A stretch of 5,570 nucleotides of DNA, taken from assembly GCA_003228395.1 (NCBI GenBank), contig QIDJ01000015.1, positions 1 through 5,570 of the forward strand, in the 5' to 3' direction. The notes below the pieces were generated by a model that did not search any database, was not told the DNA's origin, and saw only the letters and a program-made list of their open reading frames with translations. Source of the DNA: Flammeovirgaceae bacterium. GTDB lineage: Bacteria > Bacteroidota > Bacteroidia > Cytophagales > Cyclobacteriaceae. The first letter of the stretch is position 1. Every line of letters starts with the position of its first letter. This document shows positions 1-5,258 of the stretch, in pieces. Made by a program: the position numbers and the translations under genes.

Positions 1-1252
1 TGGTAATATCCGGTACATCCTCCGGAAGAAGAGGGGTTTTGTCGCTTCCCGGTATCAGTGCTTTCACACACCCGGCGGCAAATAAAATCCGGGCTGATTC
101 CTGCAGCGCCCGGATTATTGATTTTCGTACGGAATCGTTAATCGTATAATCAACCAGGGCATTACCATGCCGGTCTGTTTTGATCCGGTTATGATAGCTG
201 GCCTCATCATGAATCAGAATTAGTATGGACATCATCTTGTTGTAGCTACGCATAATTTCACTATGCAGCGATCCATAACCGGGATTATTTTTGGCTGTTA
301 CACCCGGGAAATAGAAAGAAGTTTCGAGATAAAAGTTGTCGGAATCAGAAAAAGCATCTACATACCATGTTTTAGGAAAACCACGGTAATTGGTGATTGT
401 TTTTGTATAAACGCCATTGATATTAAATGCCGGATGCAGCGTCAGGTACCGGCCTGTATTGGGATTTGAAATAGGAAGCGTTTTGGCTGACCGCAGCAGC
501 AGGCCAGGTGTATGCAGTGTTCCTGCAGCCAGGATGATATACCGTGCACGAAGGTGGTGTTCGCCTTCCTCCATTTCATTTGGGATGGTGTTCTCCGGCG
601 CTTTCCGGACGACCAGATTTACCGCATTTTCTTCTATGGTCTGAACAGTGGCATTGTAAATCAACGTAACTCCCCGTTTTAACACCCGGGGAATCTGAAC
701 TTCCAGGGTACCCTGTTTGGCCCCGCTGGTGCACCCCAGGTTGCAGAAACCCTGCTTCAGACATCCTTTGGTATTGATTTTGAGCCTTTTTAAAGGAATC
801 TCCAATGCTTCAGCTCCTTTTTTGAATAGCCTGTTGTTATCATTATCCTCGCTTTCAGGGAGTTCATGTACATTCAGGTCTTTTTCAATTTCATTCAGCG
901 ATTTGTTTACATATTCAGCGGTTAGAAATTCCATGCCATATTCACTTCGCCAGTATTGTAGCACACTTTCGGGCGGGCGAAAAGAAACCCCGGTGTACAC
1001 CGCCGAGCTACCCCCGACTGTATTGGCTGCCGCCACGCCAATTTGCATATTTTCTGACAGTACAGCCCCCCTGTTGTAGTACATGGCAGTCATGTCAATT
1101 TCACGCTGATTAAAGTGCTCTTTTTTTCGGAATGGTCCTGATTCGATAAGGGCTATACGCAAACCGGAGTTTGTTTTGCTCAAATAATCGGCAGCGGTGC
1201 CGCCTCCTACACCCGACCCTACAATAATGATATCGTAGTTGGAATCTTTCAT
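1..1252 (-). CDS. GMC-family FAD-dependent oxidoreductase, C-terminus outside window
   Basis: FAD-dependent alcohol/sugar oxidoreductase of the glucose-methanol-choline family; 417 residues are visible and the frame stays open at base 1. The N-terminus carries the FAD-binding Rossmann motif GSGVGGGTAADYL (residues 12-24), with the ribose-binding acid at E37 in LIESG. GMC signature 1 is NTVGGSSAVYTGVSFRPP (77-94) and signature 2 is the stretch around AAGTLHTPGLLLRS (242-255). A cysteine cluster C164-x5-C170-x3-C174 followed by GAKQ, and GRYLTLHP (267-274), resemble the long-chain alcohol oxidase-like branch. The conserved C-terminal His-containing catalytic region is not in the window, so activity cannot be judged. 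Residue 86 is Tyr where signature 1 normally has Asn or His. No Tat or Sec signal is seen on this chain. The ATG overlaps the stop of the upstream gene as TAATG, implying translational coupling and a shared transcript. Substrate unknown. Confidence 0.92.
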   Translation of the reverse strand, partial: MKDSNYDIIIVGSGVGGGTAADYLSKTNSGLRIALIESGPFRKKEHFNQREIDMTAMYYNRGAVLSENMQIGVAAANTVGGSSAVYTGVSFRPPESVLQYWRSEYGMEFLTAEYVNKSLNEIEKDLNVHELPESEDNDNNRLFKKGAEALEIPLKRLKINTKGCLKQGFCNLGCTSGAKQGTLEVQIPRVLKRGVTLIYNATVQTIEENAVNLVVRKAPENTIPNEMEEGEHHLRARYIILAAGTLHTPGLLLRSAKTLPISNPNTGRYLTLHPAFNINGVYTKTITNYRGFPKTWYVDAFSDSDNFYLETSFYFPGVTAKNNPGYGSLHSEIMRSYNKMMSILILIHDEASYHNRIKTDRHGNALVDYTINDSVRKSIIRALQESARILFAAGCVKALIPGSDKTPLLPEDVPDIT

Positions 1253-1641
1253 TATCCGGTACGGTTTACAATCGGACCTTCATACTGAATACTTTCCCAA
1301 ACCGCGGGTATTCCGTAAAAGGAAATAAAAATCAAGGACCTGAGTCCGGTTAATCCACCTTGTATTTTTAATATGGGAAATGAAAATAACCTGTCGATAA
1401 ATGCCTGGCGAACACCGGCATTTAAGGCAGAAAGGGGCTTAAGATGGTAAACCCAGCTAAGCAAACCAATCACTTTCAGCAGCATTTGCAGTTTATTTAC
1501 CGACTCCGGTGGCAACCCTGAGAGCAGTTTTACAAAGTTTTCCCAGAACGCTTCCGATAACGGTTCGCTATCCACGAGATCAGGTACGATAACACCTGCG
1601 ACCAATAAAGTGGTTTTTTTAAATGCCCGGCTGAATTCCAT
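1252..1641 (-). CDS. Small partner of GMC oxidoreductase (gluconate 2-dehydrogenase subunit 3-like)
   Basis: A 129-residue protein encoded directly before the GMC oxidoreductase and overlapping its start by one base (TAATG). The start is well fixed: an in-frame TGA lies two codons upstream of the ATG. It has an N-terminal VAGVIVPDL stretch (about residues 14-22), a helical middle, then an R-x-A/F-x-D-R-L segment (about 79-85) and a C-terminal FYGIPAVWESIQYEGP block (about 108-123). This pattern resembles gluconate 2-dehydrogenase subunit 3 proteins and the N-terminal extension of plant and bacterial long-chain alcohol oxidases, where the final W-x(2)-I-x-Y-x-G-P type block is common. The inference is that it is a structural or assembly partner of the flavoprotein. 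Unlike many subunit 3 proteins it has no twin-arginine signal, so a cytoplasmic or membrane-associated complex is more likely. The family assignment is from memory of motifs and is moderate in certainty. Confidence 0.72.
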   Translation of the reverse strand: MEFSRAFKKTTLLVAGVIVPDLVDSEPLSEAFWENFVKLLSGLPPESVNKLQMLLKVIGLLSWVYHLKPLSALNAGVRQAFIDRLFSFPILKIQGGLTGLRSLIFISFYGIPAVWESIQYEGPIVNRTG

Positions 1642-1700
1642 GGTTCATTTTATTAAATGGGTATTGCCCCGAATTTAATAAGGAATGCATTAATGAACGA

Positions 1701-1716
1701 ATGCTAAAATGCTAAA
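1701..1716. repeat. Tandem 8-bp direct repeat between oxyR and the oxidoreductase unit
   Basis: ATGCTAAA occurs twice head to tail in the 107-bp gap (1642-1748) that separates the end of oxyR from the start of the GMC operon. An 8-bp palindrome, CATTAATG (1688-1695), lies next to it. The gap contains no strong terminator hairpin and no clear Bacteroidota -33/-7 promoter, so whether oxyR and the two downstream genes share a transcript is open. The repeats could be a regulator site or simply slippage. Confidence 0.35.
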
Positions 1717-1748
1717 ATAAATCATTTCAGATAAGGATTGCTTACCGT

Positions 1749-2714
1749 TTACTTCCATTCAATCACATTCGGGTTTTTTCGTTCTGCAATTTCATGGGGA
1801 ATGGCCTCTTTTATTTCCTTAAACAGGGCGTCCACCAGTTTCTTTTTCAGGTAGCTGCGGTAAACCACCAGGCTTACTTCGCGGGAAGGCGCAGGCGTTT
1901 CGAAAAACCGTAATCTCGATTGCTGTTTTTTATCCATACCGATGGTGACAAGTTCAGGCACCAAGGTAACTCCACCGTATGTATCGACGAGCCTACGGAT
2001 GGATTCAATGGAACCACTTTCATAGGTAAACGCAGGATTCTTTGGAGGAAATGACTTCAGGTCGCAAATACGGATGACCTGTTCACGGAAACAGTGTCCT
2101 TCATTTAATAACCAAACATTTTCTGTCTTCAGATCATTGAAGCGGATGGTTTTCTTATGAGATAACGATGATGAGCCGGAAACATATCCCACAAACCGCT
2201 CGTAATACAGTGGCATTTCAATAATAGCCGGATCGTGGAGCGGAGTTGCCAGGATTCCGATGTCCAGGAGGTCTTTGTTGAGTTTATCCACAATCTGATC
2301 GGTTATATGTTCCTCTACCTTCACCGTTACAAGTGGATATTTTTCCATAAACCTTGTTATAAACAGCGGTAGCAGGTAAGGCGCTATTGTCGGGATGATC
2401 CCGATACGCAGTTCCCCGCTGACCTTACTGTCTTCCTGCTGAATGAGGTCATTCAGCTTTTTGGTTTCATTCAAAATTTTACGTGCCTGCCTGATTACTT
2501 TTTCGCCAAGTTCGGTAGGCACCACCGGCTGTTTGCTCCGGTCAAAAATGATCACGCCAAGCTGGTCTTCAAGTTTCTGTATCTGCATGCTCAATGTGGG
2601 CTGGGTTACAAAGCAGTTTTCAGCAGCTTTTGCAAAATGGCGGTAATTATCCACCGCTATGATGTACGCAAGCTGCACCAGAGTCAACTTACCGGTAAGT
2701 CGTATAGTGTTCAT
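1749..2714 (-). CDS. oxyR: OxyR-type LysR family peroxide-sensing transcriptional regulator
   Basis: A 321-residue LysR-type regulator, close to the 305 residues of E. coli OxyR. The N-terminal winged helix-turn-helix is clear, with FAKAAENCFVTQPTLSMQIQ at about residues 27-46, followed by the linker helix and a periplasmic-binding-protein-like sensor domain from about residue 97. The decisive feature is GHCFREQVIRIC, with C208 and C217 nine residues apart. This matches the redox pair C199/C208 of E. coli OxyR, which forms a disulfide with hydrogen peroxide and switches on catalase, peroxiredoxin and Dps genes. The family is therefore established from sequence; the target genes are not visible here. 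The annotated ATG adds about nine residues before the usual OxyR start. A TTG at codon 10 (reading TLVQLAYIIAVDN after it) would give the canonical N-terminus. Its own 5' region contains ATCGAT-centred repeats. It lies upstream of the GMC oxidoreductase unit on the same strand. Confidence 0.9.
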   Translation of the reverse strand: MNTIRLTGKLTLVQLAYIIAVDNYRHFAKAAENCFVTQPTLSMQIQKLEDQLGVIIFDRSKQPVVPTELGEKVIRQARKILNETKKLNDLIQQEDSKVSGELRIGIIPTIAPYLLPLFITRFMEKYPLVTVKVEEHITDQIVDKLNKDLLDIGILATPLHDPAIIEMPLYYERFVGYVSGSSSLSHKKTIRFNDLKTENVWLLNEGHCFREQVIRICDLKSFPPKNPAFTYESGSIESIRRLVDTYGGVTLVPELVTIGMDKKQQSRLRFFETPAPSREVSLVVYRSYLKKKLVDALFKEIKEAIPHEIAERKNPNVIEWK

Positions 2715-2740
2715 TTATATTTTTTGAAAATCTATATATT

Positions 2741-2783
2741 TTATCGATAAAGTTCTGAAAAATGCATGGGTTTTTTATCGATT
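2741..2783. promoter_or_regulatory. Possible operator upstream of oxyR (paired ATCGAT dyads)
   Basis: Two ATCGAT-centred sites lie upstream of oxyR: TTATCGATAA (2741-2750, a perfect 10-bp palindrome) and TTTATCGATT (2774-2783). Their centres are 34 bp apart, roughly three helical turns. A second dyad, AATGCA/TGCATT (2761-2766 and 2786-2791), brackets the second copy. Paired dyads before a LysR-type gene commonly serve autoregulation, but the sites do not match the E. coli OxyR consensus ATAG-N7-CTAT. The role is inferred from position only. A weak -7-like TAGATTTT lies on the minus strand closer to the gene. Confidence 0.3.
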
Positions 2784-2889
2784 CCTGCATTTCTTTTTCA
2801 AATCACAGGCCACCGGGTGCTCTTTACTTACCCCTTTTTCTCAGGTGCAATAATCTGAAAACAGCTTTCCGGTCATTGCGAGTGGCATA

Positions 2890-2902
2890 GTGATCATATC
2901 AC
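2890..2902. repeat. Small dyad GTGAT-CAT-ATCAC in the oxyR/beta-barrel intergenic region
   Basis: A perfect 5-bp inverted repeat with a 3-bp centre lies in the 239-bp region between the divergent oxyR and the beta-barrel gene fragment (2715-2953). It could be an operator for either side. Nothing else in this part of the gap is recognised. Short dyads of this size arise by chance fairly often. Confidence 0.2.
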
Positions 2903-2953
2903 CCCATATTGACATAGCAAGCAAATAAGATAAAAATTCACTATATTCATTGT

Positions 2954-3253
2954 ATGAAACGGGTATGGCTATTTGTCGTTTTGTTTTTACTAATTCATCC
3001 TCAGTTTCTACAAGGACAATCTGTGGACAAGGGAAACATTTACTTTGGAGCATTTGGCGATTGGTCAAACTTCGAGAGGACTGGATTTAGTGGAATTCTC
3101 ATCCCAAGGTTTGAATATTTGGTTTATGATAAATTTAGTATCGGATCAGATATTGGATTCTCCTATACCTATATTGAATTCCCTGATACCTGGAAATCCA
3201 GTTCAGTTATAGTTAATCCTTTTGCCAGATATTATTTCCTCAATAAGAAATGA
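2954..3253 (+). pseudogene. Truncated secreted outer-membrane beta-barrel protein
   Basis: A 99-residue reading frame with a clear Sec signal peptide: MKR, then a hydrophobic run VWLFVVLFLLI, with likely cleavage near LQGQS (about residues 20-23). The mature part has alternating hydrophobic/aromatic strands such as GNIYFGAFGDWS, FEYLVYDKFSIGSDIGFSYTYI and VNPFARYYFLNKK. These are typical of the first strands of a small Bacteroidota outer-membrane beta-barrel (porin-family or OmpA-like barrel). Such proteins usually run to about 170-220 residues. This one stops right after the N-x-FARYYF strand, where further strands and a C-terminal aromatic residue would be expected. It is therefore probably a 3'-truncated gene, although a short intact protein cannot be excluded. 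No strong Shine-Dalgarno is present. It is divergent from oxyR. Function unknown beyond a surface/outer-membrane location. Confidence 0.6.
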
Positions 3254-3410
3254 GTTTTGCTTGTTACGCTACTTAACAGACGATTTAAGCAAACCAGATC
3301 AGATTGATTTAAAAAAACAAATCAGGAAAATCACGCAGGAATCGAATGTACAACAACTTACCCTGGAACTTGAATACAAGGATGAAGATTGTGAATTGAA
3401 AGATTGTTGA
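3222..3410 (+). pseudogene. Unidentified coding remnant overlapping the end of the beta-barrel fragment
   Basis: An open frame, +1 relative to the beta-barrel gene, runs to a TGA at 3408-3410 and overlaps it by 32 bases. Its only in-frame starts are TTG codons; there is no ATG. The first dozen codons merely shadow the barrel gene. The distinctive part begins near NEFCLLRYLTDDLSKPDQ and is charged and helical, ending EYKDEDCELKDC. The LLRYLTDDLS stretch is faintly like the first helix of FecR-type or small anti-sigma proteins of Bacteroidota, but this is not enough to name it. The most economical reading is the 3' end of another gene joined to the barrel gene by a deletion. I do not recognise the protein. 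Confidence 0.35.
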
Positions 3411-3424
3411 GTAACTAATGGGTG

Positions 3425-3457
3425 AAAAAAAAGAGGTGCTCTGCTTTCAGAGCACCT
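3425..3457 (-). terminator. Rho-independent terminator-like hairpin reading on the minus strand
   Basis: A perfect 10-bp inverted repeat, AGGTGCTCTG/CAGAGCACCT, with a 4-base loop CTTT (3434-3457). It is flanked on the left by eight A residues (3425-3432). Read on the minus strand this is stem, one C, then eight U: a canonical intrinsic terminator. On the plus strand there is no T-run after the stem (GCTAACCTAACC follows), so it is a poor terminator for the plus-strand remnants that end at 3410. No minus-strand gene is visible to its right, so it is an orphan. It may end a small or antisense transcript, or act as a 5' leader hairpin on the plus strand. Confidence 0.6.
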
Positions 3458-3530
3458 GCTAACCTAACCTTAACCTTATGAAGAAGCGAATTGCTTCTGA
3501 CATATAAACGAATTGCTTTTTATTTTAGTT
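3458..3530 (+). other. Leader-like element: AACC repeats, 9-codon ORF, alternative hairpin
   Basis: Directly after the 3434-3457 hairpin comes GCTAACCTAACCTTAACCTT, three AACC units in a row. Next is ATGAAGAAG, opening a tiny ORF that would encode MKKRIASDI and stop at 3505-3507. Its sequence contains a 6-bp hairpin, AGAAGC/GCTTCT with loop GAATT (3482-3498). The block CGAATTGCTT is repeated exactly at 3487-3496 and 3509-3518, the second copy running into a T-rich tract (GCTTTTTATTTT). The AGAAGC arm could pair with either copy, the layout of an attenuator. No gene follows closely: the next start is about 170 bp away, so the element may be stranded. Rest of 3411-3691: AT-rich, with only weak promoter-like boxes such as TACTTTG at 3617-3623. 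Confidence 0.3.
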
Positions 3531-3691
3531 CATAAAATGTGAATTTATTAACCCTTGGAAATCATTCTTATTTGGTTATTTCAACGCCGGTTATGAGAAC
3601 ATATAATTAATTTTCGTACTTTGATGAGGTTTTCAACTTCCAACGTCTGTTTTCATGACTTATCAGAAAAACAATCATTAATCATCAAAAA

Positions 3692-4666
3692 ATGGCTGTA
3701 GAATACAAAAATCTGGTTTTTGAAGGGGGAGGGGTAAAGGGTATTGCCTATGGCGGTGCGTTAGCCGTGTTGGACGAAATGGGTATCCTGAAAAGTATAA
3801 ACAGGGTGGCGGGTACTTCTGCAGGCGCTATTAATGCCACGTTGCTTGCGCTGGGTTACACCCAACAGGAAGTGTCGGACATCATTATCAAAACCGATTT
3901 CAGCGCTTTTGCCGACCATGGATGGTTTGGCGCCAATATCTGGCGGCTTATCAATAAGTATGGCTGGAACAAAGGCATATCGTTTTACGAATTTATCGGC
4001 GATCTTATTAAGAGAAAAACAGGAAAGCCGGATTTTACCTTTAATGAACTTGCCGAAAAGATTGAATCAAAAGTTGAAGGATTCAGGTACCTGTATATGG
4101 CTGTAACCAATTTGAGTAAGCAACAGCACCAGATATTTTCACATGAGACCGGGCACCACCCAGATACGCCTGTGAGGGATGCAGTGAGGATGTCGATGGG
4201 AATTCCCCTCTACTTTCAATCGTTCAGATTTGGCGCTGACATAATAGTTGACGGCGGCGTTTCGCTTAATTATCCGGTGTACCTGTTTGATAATAAACGA
4301 TATCTGGCCAATCCTGAAAACGGGGAAAATTTCGATTATAATGATGAAAAAGGTTTCATTTTTAACCATGAAACTCTGGGTTTCCGCCTCGATTCCAGGC
4401 AAGTGATCGACTATGCCAAACGCAACTGGGCAACGCCTCCCGAGCAGATCAAAAATATTAAGGAATATTCCGGCGCCCTGATCAGCTTCATGATGGAAAT
4501 GGCCAATAAAAAGCACCTGCACAAAAATGACTGGGGCCGCACGATTTTTATTGATACATTGGATGTACAAACCACGGACTTCAAGCTGCCTGAATCTAAA
4601 ATTGGCGAGTTGGTTGCCAGCGGCAAAAAAGCCGTGAAAGATTACTTTACCTGGAAATCAGATTGA
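3692..4666 (+). CDS. Patatin-like phospholipase (lipid acyl hydrolase)
   Basis: A complete 324-residue patatin-domain protein, predicted to hydrolyse acyl esters of phospholipids or related lipids through a Ser-Asp dyad. The glycine-rich oxyanion loop is GGGVKG (residues 12-17). The nucleophile elbow G-x-S-x-G is GTSAG with S43, and the catalytic Asp is D187 in the DGG motif (187-189). The block RDAVRMSMGIPLYFQSF (162-178) is the usual conserved stretch between them. All key residues are present, so the enzyme is likely active. There is no signal peptide or membrane segment, which suggests a cytoplasmic protein or one delivered by another route. The C-terminal 120 or so residues are charged and contain no second domain that I recognise. 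The start is ATG in an A-rich context (ATCATCAAAAA before it) without a Shine-Dalgarno, normal for Bacteroidota. It stands alone, with no cyclase, sensor or toxin partner beside it. The substrate is not predictable. Confidence 0.93.
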   Translation: MAVEYKNLVFEGGGVKGIAYGGALAVLDEMGILKSINRVAGTSAGAINATLLALGYTQQEVSDIIIKTDFSAFADHGWFGANIWRLINKYGWNKGISFYEFIGDLIKRKTGKPDFTFNELAEKIESKVEGFRYLYMAVTNLSKQQHQIFSHETGHHPDTPVRDAVRMSMGIPLYFQSFRFGADIIVDGGVSLNYPVYLFDNKRYLANPENGENFDYNDEKGFIFNHETLGFRLDSRQVIDYAKRNWATPPEQIKNIKEYSGALISFMMEMANKKHLHKNDWGRTIFIDTLDVQTTDFKLPESKIGELVASGKKAVKDYFTWKSD

Positions 4667-4758
4667 GTACCCGATAACAGGAAAAACAGATATGTATTAT
4701 GTAATAGGAATATGTGTGCAGGTCGCATAAGAATTATACTATTTGATATGTATGATTG

Positions 4759-4774
4759 ACTAATCTTAATTAGT
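4759..4774. repeat. AT-rich inverted repeat downstream of the patatin gene
   Basis: ACTAAT-CTTA-ATTAGT forms a perfect 6-bp stem with a 4-base loop about 90 bp after the patatin stop. It is A+T-rich and has no T-run behind it, so it is a weak terminator at best. GACTAA is repeated just after it at 4777-4782. The stretch 4667-4786 otherwise shows no gene. Confidence 0.25.
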
Positions 4775-4786
4775 ATGACTAACTAA

Positions 4787-4839
4787 CCACGTCATTCCAT
4801 GCCTATCGGGTGGTCACCCGTAAGGGTGATATGGCGTGG
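4787..4839. repeat. REP-like palindrome with nested GUAA tetraloop hairpin
   Basis: The outer arms CCACG (4787-4791) plus CCAT (4797-4800) can pair with ATGG plus CGTGG (4831-4839), leaving a 5-base bulge. Inside them is a perfect hairpin, TCACCC-GTAA-GGGTGA (4814-4829), whose loop is of the GNRA type. It has no coding potential. It is the first member of the hairpin cluster that fills the space after the patatin gene. Confidence 0.5.
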
Positions 4840-4861
4840 GCATTGAAGAACAATACTGGCT

Positions 4862-4920
4862 GGGCTTTAGCCCAAATTTATTGAGAGAAATGGTTTAGTT
4901 ACGTCCAAGGGCTAAAGCCC
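4862..4920. repeat. REP-like inverted pair GGGCTTTAGCCC / GGGCTAAAGCCC
   Basis: The 12-mer GGGCTTTAGCCC (4862-4873) and its exact reverse complement GGGCTAAAGCCC (4909-4920) stand 35 bp apart. Each can also fold on itself as a 4-5 bp stem. Two REPs in opposite orientation around a short spacer is the layout of REP doublets (BIME-like). Such doublets are thought to be moved by REP-associated tyrosine transposases (RAYT, IS200/IS605 relatives). Similar GGGCTxAAGCCC hairpins are, to my knowledge, common between genes in Bacteroidota. No transposase gene is in the window. Confidence 0.6.
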
Positions 4921-4942
4921 GTGGTTTGTATGTGTTGATTTT

Positions 4943-4962
4943 CTCCGCCATAAATGGCGGAG
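4943..4962. repeat. REP-like hairpin CTCCGCCA-TAAA-TGGCGGAG
   Basis: A perfect 8-bp G+C-rich stem with loop TAAA (9 bp if the loop is counted as AA). It is preceded by TTGATTTT and followed by ATAGTCAG. CCGCCATAAATGGCGG-type palindromes are a recurring intergenic hairpin in Bacteroidota as far as I recall. It closes the hairpin cluster, and the thioredoxin-like remnant begins about 30 bp later. Confidence 0.6.
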
Positions 4963-4992
4963 ATAGTCAGCCACGAATTGGGCCGCAAGTAA

Positions 4993-5160
4993 TCCGAAAA
5001 TTATAGTTTTCCGGTTGCCATGTTCGACAGGGCTGTCGAAAAGGCCTATAAAATTACCGGATGGCCCAGTAAATTTCTTATAACCCCTTGGGGAAAGAAG
5101 ATTAGGATTCCTTTCGAAGCGGATTGGGAAAAATATACATCAATCTATGTGAATTTCTAA
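4993..5160 (+). pseudogene. C-terminal remnant of a thioredoxin/TlpA-like protein
   Basis: A 55-codon stretch in frame from just after a TAA at 4990-4992 to a TAA at 5158-5160. It reads as the end of a thioredoxin-fold protein of the TlpA/AhpC-like group: FPVA, then VEKAYKITGWPSKFLITP, then GKKIRIPFEADWEKY. The Y-x-I-x-G-W-P-S-x-F-L-I segment is the hallmark strand with the cis-proline (residue 24 of this frame), followed by the beta-hairpin turn WGKK. The N-terminal half with the CxxC redox motif is absent, and upstream DNA is REP-like hairpins rather than coding sequence. An ATG at 5020 could start a 46-residue peptide, but it would lack the active site. This is best read as a gene truncated at its 5' end, by deletion or by insertion of the repeat cluster. 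Confidence 0.65.
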
Positions 5161-5258
5161 AAACTTTTTACAATTCACCTATTCATCAGCGAGGCATCGT
5201 AGGCTATTTCCATGAACTTTATTGTTATTTAAGGGGTTTATCCTTGTAAAAAACACCG

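Noticed and set aside
717..1079. Plus-strand open frame of 120 codons
   Set aside because: It lies antisense to the clearly coding GMC oxidoreductase with its Rossmann and signature motifs; the plus-strand translation is Ser/Leu-rich with no domain.
2872..2882. GTCATTGCGAG, similar to the start of a dispersed CATTGCGAG-type bacterial repeat
   Set aside because: The match does not continue: the following GTGGCATAG lacks the usual GAAGC...GGCAATC body, so only an 11-base coincidence can be supported.
2841..3068. Minus-strand 75-codon open frame between oxyR and the barrel fragment
   Set aside because: It overlaps the signal peptide of the barrel gene on the opposite strand and shows no family resemblance.
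4139..4570. Minus-strand open frame of 143 codons
   Set aside because: It is antisense to the patatin gene, which carries GGGxKG, GTSAG and DGG in order; the minus-strand translation shows no recognisable motif.
3692..4666. Patatin as an anti-phage (CBASS CapV-like) effector
   Set aside because: No nucleotide cyclase or other defence gene is adjacent; the flanks are gene remnants, repeats and a DUF3179 protein. A housekeeping or unknown lipid hydrolase is the safer call.
5023..5040. Perfect inverted repeat TTCGACAG-GG-CTGTCGAA
   Set aside because: It falls inside the thioredoxin-like coding remnant (codons FDRAVE) and has no T-run; coding constraint plus chance is the simpler explanation, though it could be counted with the nearby hairpins.
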